From NCBI GenBank assembly GCA_013398615.1, contig VZSR01001854.1, forward strand, positions 13,473,881-13,537,880: DNA of 64,000 nucleotides, given 5' to 3'. The translations under genes and the position numbers were made by a program. The notes under the pieces were generated by a model, which made no database searches, was not told the DNA's origin, and saw nothing but the letters and a program-made list of their open reading frames with translations. The stretch is from Brachypodius melanocephalos. Its lineage: Eukaryota > Chordata > Aves > Passeriformes > Pycnonotidae. Below, in pieces: positions 12,951-27,859 of the stretch (the stretch's first letter is position 1; the number at the start of each line of letters is the position of its first letter).

Positions 12951-15900
12951 AACTAAGGGAATGTTTGGGAATGGGATAGACTGATATGTGCAGTCATCAA
13001 ATTTAATTATCTTAGTTTTATTCTAGTTACATTTTGGTTTGGGGCTGTGGTGGCCCAAAAATAGGTTTCAATTCAGATAGATTTAACATATCTGAAAATG
13101 GAGCTTGATATTTTTATGCAGCACCCTGCTCTGAATAAGAGGAGCACATTGGCTTTTCAGCTATACTAAGTACATTACACATAAGAAAATTAGGGTTTTC
13201 CTACAGGAGGAGCAATCTGAGAACCACTTTATTTAGATGCTCTTTGTTTCATTTTCCCCTTTCCTACTTTTATTTAGCCACTCCATTTCACTGTCTGCAT
13301 CAGTCTTCTATCATTTAAGAGGCCGGATACAGGCAGCAGAGAGGTTGTGTTGGGCTGTGTGATCCCAGATGCACATTACCAACAGGCTGCCCTGACTGAA
13401 GATTTAGGAGTTTGAATGACCCCAGATACTCACTGGGCCTTATTCAAGTCTTAGCAGACAATGTTTCAGCCAAGAAACTTGAATGACTACACCCAGGATC
13501 CACAAAGCCATTTGCAGATCTTCACAGAGATGTGCATCTGGAGAGTCTCAATCACCTGGTCTGTAAAAATGTTGGCTGAAAATTAGGCATAACAGCCTGG
13601 TAAAACAGCACTGGCCTTCCTCCTTCAATCTGTTAATCACACATTTGCAGTGCCTGCACCTCGCTCCAGAGCTCAGTGAGTCTTTTCTGCCACGGTGATC
13701 ACGTGGGTTTTGTCACTGAAGTTCTTTTCTTGTTGGCTGGCTTCCAGGGATACTCTAGATTTGTGACCATTTTGTGGCCATTTTAAAAGGGCTGCTTTTC
13801 GTGCAGTGTATTTAGGCAGACCAGATGTTTTTCTTGAAGAAATTACTGGGTTTAATCCTCTTTTCTCCTCAGATTTTATCTTTCAGGACTCCATTTTCTG
13901 TGCTACACTGACTAAAGCTCTTTCATCTATTTGTCTCTGATTTTCTACACAAACCAGATTCAATCTGTGTTTTAGTTTTTTGGGGGTTTTGTTGTTTTTT
14001 TTTTCTTTTTTGACAAGGTAACCTTCAGTTTCCTGGCACTTTTTCTTCAACTGGCTGTTTGGAATCAGCAGGGCGTTTATGCATGGCTGGTTCTCCCAGC
14101 AAGGACTTCATGATCCTTTCTGTTATGTTCTGCATTACCCATATACCTGCTGTTCTCAAAAAGTCTGGCAAATATTACTTAGTCTTCACAGACAAAAACT
14201 AGTAACACATTTTTACCTACTTCTTGCAGTAAACACTGAACTTTCCCTTTTGGAATGTATTTTTACCTGTGTTCCAGCCTGTCCAGCTATTCTTCTCTGC
14301 AACTGGCAAGTCCCATTGAGAATGTAACCACTAGAAACCAGCATTTCACCATGCTACCTGTTATTTCACTGCAGAAGTTTCAGCAACTTTGGTGAGGGAA
14401 ATACAAATATTTCTTCAACATTCACCTGGGTAGGTTTACCATTTTTTATTCTCTCATTTTAAGGTCAACTAATTAAAGTGCAATTGTACAATGAATAATA
14501 CCTTTGTACATTTTTACGTAGTTTTATAGAAATAAGAATGACTGGATTTTTTCTTCCTCTACAATTGAAAATGAAAGCAATTCTTCCTTTTGTGCATCAC
14601 AGCTGGGCATGTGGCAGAAAAATCAATGAAACTGCAAATTTTAGTGGAAAAATATACTTGGTTTACACAGCAAGCCTGCCTTGTAGATCATTTGCACATG
14701 ATTTTCCATGCACCAGTTTCCAAGTTTCAAATTTATTTCTCAGCTTCCTTTATGGGATAGCTAGAATATAATAATCTAAATACAAATTCAAGGGGAAACA
14801 CAAAAGCAGCTTACTCGTATCTGATTTGTTTCTCTTAAAATAAACTTCTTGTTGCTCTTTCCGTCCCTCATGGGATTCAACTGCACATGTGCTTTGGATT
14901 TCCTCATCCCACCTGAGGTTCCTTGGACAGGGATTTCTGTATTCCTTCCTAGTCACCTCTCTCTGCTTCCACCACCAGAATATTTCTTTATTTTCCTTGA
15001 GCTTAGTTGGAAACTCATTGTATATCCATGGAGGTCTCCTGGTGCCCTTGATGTTCTCAGTATGGACCATTTTATGTCAAAAACCAGTTTACAAAGGATT
15101 TTGTCTACATATATATTAGCATGTGAAATTCTCCACTCAGCTTTAATTCGTCAGTGCATATGCAGAGTTTTGTCGAGTACAACTCATTCAGCTTTATTTT
15201 CTCATGCTGCATAGCACAATATTCTATAAGTAACACCACTGACAGATGCATGAGAAAAGACTGTGGAATCATGCCTAGAGCAGACCTCATAAATATACAA
15301 TGGCATATTTTTGATCTTCTCTGAACACACAGAATTATTGTTTCTTCAGACCTGTCCTGACATACTGTAAAAGCTTTATTGATAAATGCTAGCCTAATTA
15401 AAGTAAGAAAAAATGCCACTGTGAAAGGTTTTGTGCATATTTGACAGTATAAAACTTAATTCAGATATTTTTATTGCCCAGGTATTCAGAAAAAAAAGAG
15501 TATGAATAATTCTACTGAGTAACAAAAATAACCATGCACCTAGGACTCAGAAAGAGTTTCACTGAGAAAGGTTTCATCAATGGATCAATGGAAAGTAAAA
15601 CGTGTGCAAAAGTCTGAACATTCATGCAGATGAGCTCCCACAGTTCCACTTCCCTCAGTCTCTCCTCTTGCCAGATTTCACAGTTCTCACAGTAACAAAG
15701 TGGGGGGAAAAGTAAAGAACAGTTTGACCTTTCATCATTTCAGGTCCCCAAGATAAGTGGGAGGAGGCACAGAATCACTCCCAGAATTGCCCAAATATCT
15801 ATGCAAAGCCTTGGAGCCTATGAGCTATTACTCTTACAAGCAGGATTCCCACAGACATACACCCTAAAAACAATGCTGTGTACAAATACTGGGCACCTAC

Positions 15901-18900
15901 TGCACTTTCCATTCAGTGTGGCTTCAGAAAAAATTCATTCTGCCATTCATATTTAAATGCAATTAACAGAAACCAATGTCACATACACATACCAGACACT
16001 GTATTTAATTTAAAATGGTCAATTCAAAGGCTCAGAAAGTCATAAAAAAATAACAGAATAAATCTGGTGTGGGTTTTTTTTCTGAAACAGTGGAAAACAT
16101 TCAACCTAATCTCCATCCTGCCTCTAGAAATATTTACTAATTAATCAAATTATCTCCAAGGTGATTTCAAAATTCTGAAAACTCATGCCCACCTTAATTT
16201 TTTAACTTAGAAACCAAAGTATTAAGAAACTGAATCACATAACACATAAAAAATGGCCAATGCCACCATGAAGTTTTTTAACTAATAATTAACAGAAATT
16301 TGTTTTGCTTCTGATGCAGTTACTGGTTTCTCCTCAAAGTGATTTCCATATGGTTGCTTTATTCTGGGTACCCACATAAATACGAAATTCTGAAATTTTT
16401 CTAAGGTCTTTCATTTGATTTTTAATAAGCCTAACTGAATCAGACAATTTAAAACCTAAAACAAAACACAAATAGTTTTGTGGCTGACTATTTCTGACTA
16501 CAAAAATAGTAGCTATACCCTGGGAAAAAAGAACTGTAGGTTTTCATCAAGGAGGTAATTTTCAAAATTGAATATAGACATAACTGTAGGTATAAATATT
16601 AATCTCTAATAAAATTCCATTTTTATTAACTTGTTTTCTTTTAACTATTTAGTTTTCATCATTTATATCAATCTGAATTACTATAAATATCTCAATATAT
16701 ATGAACAGGCCCAAGTACAGATTCTGTAATTTCTCCTTTCCCATAATTTTGTAATGGTCTGTTCCTTTCTTTTGGTATTTTGATTATTTGTATGGAAAAT
16801 CAGTATACCAACCACCATTACATCTCTGATTTGGAGAAGCAAATAAATTCTTCCAAGGCACTAGAGCAAAAATATAAAATTCAGAAGTACTGACTGAAGA
16901 AGACTATTAAAATCAGGGAAGAAAAATTAAAAAAGAAAAAAAAAACCTCAACATACAGCACATAAACCTATAACTAACTTAACTCTCTAATAGATTAGGC
17001 CATATTCAGCCCTGCTTAAGAATGCACAGTAGCGGTCACACAGTCTTCAAGTTCATACTGCTTGTAGAGTTTAGAAACCATAACAGAAAGAGCGTGACAC
17101 ACATTTTGCATAGTTTGCTCACAATGGAAGCCTGCTGCATATGGATGATGTAGGGAAAAAAAAATATATCTTATTTTCAAATTCAATAGAGATGCTTAAA
17201 AAAAACCCAAACAAGGTGACATGTATTCACTTATTCTTCCTTGTGTGCTCAGCATTCCTCCTCAGGGGGATCAGAAGGTTCAGAAGTCAGATATCAGTGG
17301 ATCCCGTGCTTGGGTGTAGAGCTATCCCCATCCACCAGAGAGCCTAAACACCTAAGCTCACACTCCTAGTTCCATTTTGAGGACAAACACCTAAAATACT
17401 GTGGTTTGAAGGCAGGCAAACTTTAGGTAAAATACTGACATCATAAAAAGTAATATTATTTCTCTTAATTGCTTTATGGGTAAGATTATGTCCTCCAGAG
17501 GGCAATTTGTTCCACTGAGCATTTGGGAATTGCTTGTGGTCTGAAGGGGTCTAGATTTGCCTGCTTTCAAATAAATCCAAAATAACAACTAAACAAAAAA
17601 TTTAATACAAAAATCTCATATGTGTGTCTAAACTCAGATATTTCAAAGGACATTTAGATTTCAATTTTAATAAATTGATTTATTTCCATAGTTTGACATG
17701 ATTTATCACTCCCAGACTCGACAGTAGAAGCATCATATTGAGGTACCATCTGGGACGGGTAAACAATACATGCCAAAACAGAAGAGAACTAAAAATGGGG
17801 TAAAGAAAAGGCAGCAGAAAAATAAAGGCAAAATGAAGGCAAAAGGAATCCCAAAATATTGGATAAGCTTATCGGAGTAAAACAACTTTGCTCCTCTATT
17901 CTCAGTTCAGAACAGGACCAGCCTCCTCTGCTACGACTAAGCAGTGTCTCTCTCAAATACTTAGAAGCAAAAATCCACATCATAAATTGGGTTGAGTAGT
18001 GTTGACCAGGCAAGTAACATACTGGAAGCAACACTCTCTTTGTGCCTACACATTCCTGCATGGAATCCTCACCAACCAATGTTCTGGCTGCAAGTTCCTC
18101 AAATCCTTCCTTCTACTTATGCTATAGCAACAAGTGTCCATGTCTCTCAGCCTCAGCATGGCTGCTTTGTCTCCTTGAAAGTCTAAAAATCCCGAGTTTT
18201 CCTTAACTGTAGTAGCAAAATAATTAGTCTCCTAGCCTTGAAAATATGTGCACCTCTTCTCTAGGAAATGAAGGGAACAGAACTTTTTGCCTTATGGAAA
18301 CAGGCAGTTCTTCCCATAGTTCAGCAGTTGGATGCATCCTTTAAAGTCAAAGGTTCCTTAGAGCTGAGCATCAAGATGTGTACCTTAAATTTTTCTGCCC
18401 TGTAGCGAGGGAACACGAGGCTGCTCCACCACTTTTCTGTTACTCAAGGTTTAAATGTTGATCTTCTTAATTTCATGAGTTTTTCAAATTTCAACAATCA
18501 ATTGCAGGGGATACTACAGACCAAACAATGCTTTTATGCCAGGTTCTGATGACCACTAACATGCAGCGGTAAGCTGAACTCCTCTCCTCTCTGTAGTATT
18601 ACCCAAAAGCATCTATGCACTGTCCCACCTAACCCTGCAGAGCTGCTGAATGGATCTCTGCATTATTGCTAAAGACAATTCCTCCTGTGGCTGAAAAAAA
18701 GTGTCTTTAAGCTTGCTGTTTGAATATGCATGGCATAAAACTGTGGTTGTAACTCTAATTAATTGTTCCAGGCCAAAACACACAATGAAGTTCAATGTCA
18801 GGGTCTGTATGCAAAAATCCATAACTATGTTTGCAGACGCTGTTACAGATATCATGTCTTCCAGAGCATCCTGTGCATTCCATTTCTTTTCTAAATTGCT

Positions 18901-21900
18901 CAGCACTGCAGCATCCAGTTGCCAAAGAGCTGGAACTCTCCATCAGCAACTGCATGTGGCAAATTCTTCACTTGAGCAAGGCAATATAAGAATTAAGACA
19001 ATCTGCTTTGAGTCTCTATATTAGTATTTTCTCTGAGTGCTCTAATTTTCTACAGTTACTTAACATTTCTGAACTTTTTCAGTACAGAGGTGACAATGAA
19101 AGAGGCTGATAGTCAGAGAGCTTTTCTCCTTCCATAAATATCGTCCAGTTGTCACAGGATGCTGCTTGAGTCCAGAATTAGCTGAAGTATGCCAGGATTG
19201 TACACAGTCAGAGATCTGGAAAGCACTAGCCTGATTTATTTCCAAACAGATTCTACTTGGTGATTACTCCTGTGTAAGTGTAATGATTTATTGTTTTAGT
19301 GAAGACATGAACGAGTGTCACCTTTTGATGAAAAGACATTTCCACAATTATCTTTTGTGCATGTAATGAATTGTGGCTGACCACCATACATAATACCAGA
19401 GAAAAAGACCAGGAAGGGTGAAATTATTCCACTACAAAATCCAAATCAGCCGTTTCAGGAGTATCAGCTGTAAAATGTACACACATACTTTCTGATATCA
19501 GCTCTATTTGTCATGAAATCAAATGCCCTCATATTAGGGCTTCCCTAATAAGTCAGCCTACTGCTTTCTCTTAAAAAAAACCAAACCAAATAAATGAAAG
19601 AAAAAAAAAACCAAAACCAAAAACAAACCCACAAATGTTTAATACCTAGAGAAAACAGAAGCTTTTCTCTAGTGCAAGGGAAAGATTTTAGTATCTATTT
19701 TACTTATTTACTGCAAAACCAAAAAAGAAGATTACTGTAAACATACAAGAAATGCAGCCTAACAAGCAGAGGCAAGGTAAGGAGGAAAAAAAAAAGGAAT
19801 AAAAAAAGCTAAGCATCTTGGCTAAATGGACTCATTTGTCTAGGAATACACTTGCACACTTATTTTAGTACTGGCACAAAACAATGACAGATACAGCAAA
19901 TAAATGAAGAATTACATCTCTGCCTGGTCTTCTTCTTCTACTCTTTGCCTCCATCTCTGAAAATACTAACACAAACAGATAAGCCAAAGCAGCAGCAAAG
20001 CTCTGCCAATTTTACAGCACTCTTTTTCTTCAGTTAGACACTTTTTAAATTTATATGACAAATTTCAACTGTACTGAAGGATAGGAAATTACAAATTCTG
20101 AAGACTAAATCCTTCCAATTTTGTAGAAGCCAAGTGTAAATTAATTACAAGCGGAAATGAGCAGAAGAATAACACATCCAGTTGGCTGCCTCACATGCCC
20201 TCTATATAGTTTTTTTAGTAGGGGTCTGCATATGAACTTAAAACATCACACACAGGAAAAAACCCTTAAAGAATTAGCTGATATGTGTAACCACGCCTCT
20301 GCAGGTGAAAAATCCCACACATGGAAAGAAAATTCAGAATGCAGAGTGCATCAATACCTGGCCAAATATGACCTAAGTTGTTTTAGAACAGTAGCCATCC
20401 TCTGACCAATACACAGGTGAAGCTAAGAGCACCAGCTTCTTCAATAACAAAAATTTTTAGCAGAAATGAAGCACTGTCTGCTGGTAACTGATTTCTGCAC
20501 AAATATGTTGCAAAGGGTGTATCAGGATTTGTGTGATTTAACATGTTTTATCTAGGTTTAGGATGTAACATGCTTTATCTGGCTTTCAGCTCCATGTAAA
20601 AGAGGTCATTTGGGTAAAGATTAGATATGAATTCATTGCTAGCTGAATTCATCCTTTTCTGGCTTTGATAAAGTTTTATGTTTGGTAAGAAACTATTGTT
20701 ATGCAAGCAGAAAACAAAATAATGAAAATACTAATGGGATCACAGAAAAAGAATTGGAATACACTAGCCACCAAGTCCTGCTGCAAAGGACTAGCTCTGG
20801 CTTCACAAATACTTTTAAATCTTCTTCAAATTTCTAACACTCTAATTTAATAATTTATGCACTTACTGTATAATCAAATTCAGGAATCTGCCACCAGAAA
20901 GGTTTCAACATGAGGAAGAGGTACCTGACAGCACTGGCATTGTGGTATGTGGTATGCCCTTTGTCTTTTCTTTTTTTTTTTTTTTTTTTTCTTTTTTAAA
21001 CTCTGCTCTCAGCACCAATTTAGACAAAAAGTATCAGTCCAAATACCTCTGCACACTTTGCTCATCCCTAGTGCCAAAACAGACATTTGCATCAGTTATA
21101 TTATTTTTGGTCACCTCAGTCTTCTTTGGAAAAGTTTTATAAGCACAAGTTGTTTCCTTCACTTCCAACCTTTTGAGGAACTTGGAACAGCACCAAAAGT
21201 AACACTAACTTATGCACTCTGCTTATCCATTATGTGTCCTAGACAGAAATGTGAAGGGCCTAAGAAGAAACAGTATTTTGGTGGCTGATGCTACTTTCAC
21301 ATAAAAAAGAGAGAAAAGTACTTGTAAAAGGGAGGAATACTCTATTCCCCTCACTCTTCAATAGATACCAGGAACAGGAGAACCCAAGAGAGATTTTTCA
21401 TTTGTTTTGTCTGTTTTCCCCTGCTTAGACACTTAAATAGAGTATTAAATCTTCTTGGCATTCCAATACTGCCAAACTATGATTGTCATCAGTTAAGGAC
21501 ATCCTTACTTGAGGTCCCTTATGCCTACAAGTGTGATATCAGAGAAAATATTTCTTGCATTTCCTTTTCAGCACAATTGCTTCACCCCAAAATAAAATGA
21601 TGATTCATCAGGTTTCCTTCATGTATTCCACAAATTTCAAAGGCATCTGCTATACAAATATTGACCATAAGTAACATACAATACAGAAAATAAATGGATT
21701 GAAATACAATGAATAGAAGTTGTAGAAAAACAATTAAGCAACCTTTTAAGGATTCTATTTATTTAATGACTCAAAAGCTTGGGATTAAAAAATAAAAGCT
21801 TCATTCTCTTTATCTCTGAATTTATTGATTATAACTACAAATGTTTAAAATCAGCATAAATTAAATATTTGATCCTACATAATTACTTACAACTTTTCAT

Positions 21901-24900
21901 TTTTTTCATAGCACGGGGAACTCAAGAGCACTGACCCAAAAATTAACTGTAAGGAGAGTTCAAGTGATTTGTGCTTTCATTTTTTATAGATTTGGCCAAA
22001 ATAAGGTTATGAAGGCTTCTCACAAGAGATATAGTAAGACCTGTTTATAATTGCTATTTTCAAAATGGAATTACAATCCTGGTGAGGATTTGATTTATTA
22101 AAAAAATTAAACGTTGTTAATAATTATACTCTGTATTAACATTCAGGTAAAGCTTAAAAAAGCATTTCAGGTTACATATAAGAATTTTTAAAAGACCTCA
22201 ATCATGGAATCAAATTCCCTCTTTGTTTCACATAGGTACACAGAAAAAATTTATTCAAATAGTAATACAATTTACTTAACTCATTATTTAGCCTACCATC
22301 TAGCCATTAATGTCTCATATCAAAGTGAACTATCATATATAACATGTATTTCAGACACTCCTGACACATGCAAACAATAGCAAGGATTCTCTTAGGTAAA
22401 ATTCATTCTCCGAAGTAGCTCCTTTTCCAGAAAATTCATAGCTCCAATCTTGTCTTAAATTCTTTGAATGTCTTGTTTATAGATGTGCATGTATAAACAA
22501 TTAGAAGGAAACATATCTATAAACCAAAATCCTCATGATTCCAGAATTTAAAGTTGAATAACACATAAAAACAAAACCATGACCTTCTTAGTGTGTATAA
22601 AGAATTTAATTTTAATCTTGCAGTAAAAATGGGCTAAAATTGCCCTTAAAAATGGACTCTGAGGTATGTGTTACGCTAACTGAAAGACGTGCAGCTTCTG
22701 AATGAGAATAAAAACCTGGAGAACTATGTAAATTCAGAAGCAGGTGGAACAGGCTCATATTCAACCTTCTGGGCATCTCAAATAGCAAATAGACTTCATA
22801 GATGAAACATTTACATGAGAAAGGCACACTCAAGCATGTGCCCTGTAAACGCCTTAACAACCTGAATTTATAAAGTTCACCTTATGGAAGAAACAAAAAC
22901 GCACACTTTCTATGAGGTTTATGAAAAGATTATGCAGGCTGGTTTATTGTTTATGGCAACTGCAGCATAAGCCAGCATGTATCAGCTTTTCACTCTTTAC
23001 GGACACATCAGAAAATCTGTCATGTAAGTAGACACAAATAAATGTTTGAATTTAGAAACTCTCTTTTCAAAGCAATTAGGAAAAAGAAAAGGTGAGAACA
23101 GATACTTGTGACAGCCATCCACCACATAATGTCAAAGCCCCACTATTAATGCTGACCTTTCCTAGATGTAATGGTTTTTAAAGTACATATTTGAAAATAA
23201 ATTTACTCCTTTAAAAACTACTATTTAGATTTCTGTTTTTGTATTTTAAGAAATACAAAAGAGTTTTCACGAAATCTAGCTTTCATCTTGGCCAATGTTT
23301 TTATGGATCATTCTACTGTTACTTGAGGTGAACAATAACAAAGCAAAGCTCACAAAACAAATCCATGCAGAGTCAGGCCTTCTCTATCTGTGAGCCTACT
23401 ATTGCTGCAGAGAGAGTGATAAAATATTTGCCCTTCTACAACCCCAATGAGTGCTTCTTCCCTAATCCATAATCATTATGCATGCATTGTTCCAACAGGC
23501 AGCTTTGAACAATTTGACTCTTCGGCTTCTCCGTCAAGAGCTTAAAAGGCTTTCACTTGCTCTATTCTTTTTTATTCTGCTACACAAAGAAAATTGCTGA
23601 GACACATCAAATGCTGGTTTGCTAAAGATATTATCATATGAAACTTGCTTATTCAAACAACATGCTCTTCCTATAAAGTACAGAGCACAGAACCATGACA
23701 TGTGGGATGACAACTTTGATGCGCCCACAATGGGCGATGATGTCTCAGTGCACAGCCCCCGCTCATGTTCAAACGCACATCTTGTCTGATGCACTCTGCA
23801 AGCACTCTAACCCCACTTTTACAAGGGATTAACTTCCACTAAACTGGTGGAAACAGGACCCTTTCAATACATGTTCTGCATTTCTTTTGTGGTAACTTGA
23901 ATTTCAAATGGATGTCTGGTTTTGGTTATGGTTTGAATTTTCATTTTTTTTGTTTTTTTCCAATGAAGACTATCTTGTGTTTACAAAGTATTTTCCAAGC
24001 ATACACTTGTAAAAGACAGGACATACACATATTTTGGCCCAAAGAAATTAGTGAAAAAAGTTTGCGAACAGGAAGTCATTATTTAATCTATTCCTTTTTC
24101 GGAAGCTTTCCTATTACAAAACAATATCTGGTAATCTTGCAAAGTCTGATAATATTCCAAAAGAACACTTTGTTTATAAAATGTCTATCTTTCCAAAAAT
24201 ACAGGGAAATTTGCAAACAAAATATTTTCAAATATGCTTTTGCTATAAATATGAGATTATTACTGTTGCAGTTTATTACATGTAACATGAAGCCCATTTT
24301 CTTCCCAGTGGCAGTGTGTGCACAAACTAATATATTCCAACAGACAGGCATGACAGATGAGGAAATTAACTTAGACAAAAATTACTGAAGTGCGTCAATG
24401 GTCAAAATTTAGTTTCAGGCATTCCCTTTGTCTTCCAGAGAGAAAAGTACAATAAGAAAGATTAAACTGATGAATCAGTTATTTAAAAAAAAAAAACAAA
24501 ACAAAACAAACAGTGTCGATGCAAAGGAAATAAAGTTATAAAAGTCTAATTGAAAATTGTAGAAAAGTAGGATGCAAATTTTTCCAATTTGCTTCCATGT
24601 TGGAAGTATTTGCTGTGCAAGAGAAAAAGTCAGTAATTTTTCTCCTGATTCCCACACACAATAGCAAATCTAGAGCTTGAGCAATTTTCTAAGATAATTA
24701 AACAACAGGTATATAGATTGCCTTGTTTCTAGCCTTTTCAGTCTTGCTATTGAGCTACGCTGAAATCATCTCATAGCTAGCACTTCATTCTGTGCCTTTT
24801 CTTCCAGATGTGAAAACATGGTTAATAGCTCGTGTAACATCTGCATGTTTTTACAAAAGCTGGCTCAAAAAAAAAAAAAAATCAAGCAACATAAGTAGAA

Positions 24901-26540
24901 GAGTTAAATAAGATTTTTTTACATTATTACTGTCACAAAAACTGTGTGAAGAAAAATAAATGTTAAAAGAAAATTTCTTCTGTCCATACATGAAAAGTCA
25001 CAATGCTCAGTCCCTTGCCAAACAAACACTAATTAGCACATAGAGGGTATCAACGAGTTAAACCACAGCAAGTTTTATTTCTCCCCAGAAATTCCATCAG
25101 TCTGTTCTGCAAGGAATTCATACAGCTTTTGCTTTGGTTCCCACTTTTATTCCTGTCTCTTTCAATCATAATACCAGATTACAAGACAAGACCTGAATGT
25201 GTTATTTAGTTGTTTTGGAAATCCTAAACAATTCACCCTAAAAATTAAAACAAAGACTTAGTCACCTCACAGCTGATTTGGAGCTGCCAAAACTGGCAAA
25301 TCCAAGGAAACATGCCTTTGGATAATGGCTGTCCTGGGGTAGTCTAACAGAACTATATGTGAAGTAAAGAGAAAGAAGAGGAAGAAAAGATTTGGGAAGG
25401 AAAAATATGAAGGAGTTATAATGGCAGGCTTGAAAATAAGGGGGAAAAACTGAATATTAGGTGTATGGATAGTAAAGATATGCTGGTGAAAGAAAAAATG
25501 AAAGAACACTTTTGATTTAGAAACACAAATTCTCTAAAGATTGGTTGAAGAATTAGAAAATATAGAGGCAAACTAGTGGTGCTAAAACATTGAAGACAAA
25601 ATAAGAAACTTTATCAAAAGTCAACTTGAGAAGACTGTTTAAATGTGTAAAACTGAAACCCAGTAACCTACTATAACACCAACAGTATGATTTCTGTCCT
25701 CAGTTTGTATTTTTTTTCTGATTGGAGTGAGAAGGGGTCCAGTTGACTCAGATAGCACAATTACAGACCTCTATAATCTACAGATTTCTCCCTCATTATT
25801 GAATTCAGCCTACTGACATAGGTCCTAACAGAGGAAAGTCATGAACTTCAATCTGTGAATTAGCAGCATAAACTACAATGGCACCATCAGAGACCTCTGA
25901 GTGCAGCCTCTCAGCAAGAATCTTTAGGACTTAGATTACTTGTCAGGAGATTGAATATGGACCAGAAGATGAAAGTAGAGAGCCCAAATTCTGAATATTA
26001 AAAGTGCTTGGTGTGCCACAGCTTTAAACACCAGCAACACCGAATATTTATTAATATTGCAAATTTGATTAAATATAAGCTAACATGAGATCTTGTTTCC
26101 AGTAGTCTAGGAAGGCAAATAAAATCTGAAAGCCTAATTAAAGCACACACAAGATGTTTTACAAATCACAAGGACAGCCTTACCTGAAAGTATTTTACTT
26201 TTTTGTATTCATCTGTATGGTATTACTTCATGAATTAATAGGGACAGTACTGAATCTAAAGGTAGTTAATTTTAAATTGTATTAATGAAGACTATGAAAA
26301 TCCATTCTAACAAAATCACAGCAGACTAAAGCAGCATCAGATTTGTATGGCCTGGGACAAAGGCTAATCTGGAATTAAAAGGGATAATATGACTTATATA
26401 ATAAGGGGCCAGAAAAAGGACAAAAACAGATGCATGTTTATATGTAGCTATGAAGCTCATGAATATCTTGATTATCTACTTTAAAACATCTGGTTACCTA
26501 CATCTTGCAGAGGAACTAAGAAAACAGAAAAAAAACATAC

Positions 26541-26586
26541 CTGTATTAGAGAGAGATCTTCAAGCTTCAATCTGAAGAGGTAGTTT
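26541..26586 (-). CDS. SEMA5A: SEMA5A third coding exon (46 nt, sema domain)
   Basis: A very small exon of 46 nt. The acceptor has a T run and ends aaccccag at 26587; the donor is ATACAG|GTATGT at 26540. The first base completes the Arg codon split from 39082. The remaining 15 codons read NYLFRLKLEDLSLIQ, which matches the SEMA5A residues that follow ..GAR, with Lys where the mammalian protein has Gln. It ends in phase 0. In the sema fold this is an early beta-strand of blade 1. The expected next segment (beginning AVEW.. in the family) was looked for on the minus strand from 1 to 26540 and not found, so the next intron must extend past the left edge. Confidence 0.93.
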
Positions 26587-27816
26587 CTGGGGTTAAAAAA
26601 ATAGCAGATAAAAATGAATTGTTATTAATGTTTCAGTAAGAAAACCAAATGTTACCACTGTTTAAATACGAAATGTGATTAATGACTATACAGGCATAAA
26701 AAAAAAATAGAAGTGACAGGTATTCAGGAGTTCAAATCTTTCAGAGGCTGTCTTAATATACAGCCCTTTGGGAAAAGGACTAAGCTAATTTCTGAAACAG
26801 ATTTTCAGACTGAAGGACTGGCTGAACACAAATAAAGTAGATATATGTACATCTGGTTCATTGCTCCAGTCTTCCTTTAGAATCCATGGGAAGGAATACT
26901 CGGTGCTTTGGCAGGTTCATGTCACCAGTGTTGGATGCCTACATCAGAATATGTGGACAGGCAGATTAAAGCTCTCCATTTGTCCCAACAAAGATGGGAA
27001 CCTCATGCAATTAGCACAGCCACACATATGTAAAATTTGAAGCACAGGATCCCAGTATGATTGTGAATCTGTACAACCCCCAGAGCTGTCACCATTTTGA
27101 GCAAAGTCTTGCCCTGTGTGGTCTAATTTCTTTGAAGCCTAGGAATTTTTTCCCACAGACAGCAGGTGCTACACACAAACCCACCAAGCACGGTTTTCAA
27201 AAGCCTGTGCATTTATTGCAAAAATATTTCTCACTCTGCCTTTTCTCCACAGCAGCATCACTGGGATCACTACAGACCTTGGGAGGAGTCCAGGCAAACC
27301 ACAAGCAAGACTCCTCCTCCACCATTTATTTTTTCTTAGTTCTTATTACACCTCTTTTTCTTCATTATTCATTTTTTCTACTGCATGTTCACAGAAATAA
27401 TATCTCTCAGTCCTCTTCTGCCCATTTTTCACCTTACTTAAAACAATTCTGATTTTCTGATGTTACTACAGAGTGATTATGTTTTAGAGATGAAAATAAA
27501 AAGGATTTCTAAATAATATAAATTACTACAGTATTAATTTATTCATAACAAATATGTAACACCAATTTATAAGATCTTTAAAAATTCACTTAAAGTAACA
27601 AAAACCCCAGATGATAAAGAGATGAGTAAATTTAAACTTGAGCTTTAAATATTTGCAATATTCATGAATTATCTGCAATATTGTGTCCATGTAACTTATA
27701 GGTGTGTAGTCAAAATTAAAATTAGGCAAAAATTTTTGAGATAATAATTCTAATTCTTTCCTGAGGTATGAGGTGTTGTTAATGGGCACAGATGGTCAGA
27801 ATCTGTAGTTTACATC

Positions 27817-27859
<43 letters not shown>

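Larger units (their letters stand above)
1..26540 (-). other. SEMA5A: SEMA5A intron, 5' part (third donor to window edge)
   Basis: At least 26.5 kb of intron follows the 46-nt exon. It is AT-rich with no supported coding exon on either strand. Identifiable contents are two adjacent sense-strand CR1 fragments near the left edge, a 46-bp minisatellite, a minus-strand CR1 piece abutting an ERVL-type LTR, a perfect hairpin at 4495-4524, and a small CR1 tail at 12.8 kb. From about 5 to 12.7 kb and from 13 to 26.5 kb I see only unique AT-rich sequence, short homopolymers (for example T20 at 20971-20990) and short local duplications. Open frames of 60-160 codons here look like chance frames. Confidence 0.85.

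Noticed and set aside
23897..24388. 163-codon plus-strand open frame
   Set aside because: AT-rich composition, no domain, no splice-site or start context support; a frame of this length is expected about once by chance in 64 kb of such sequence.
1..26540. Search for the fourth SEMA5A coding exon
   Set aside because: No minus-strand sequence encoding the expected AVEW.. or Cys-rich continuation with splice sites was found; it should lie outside the window.
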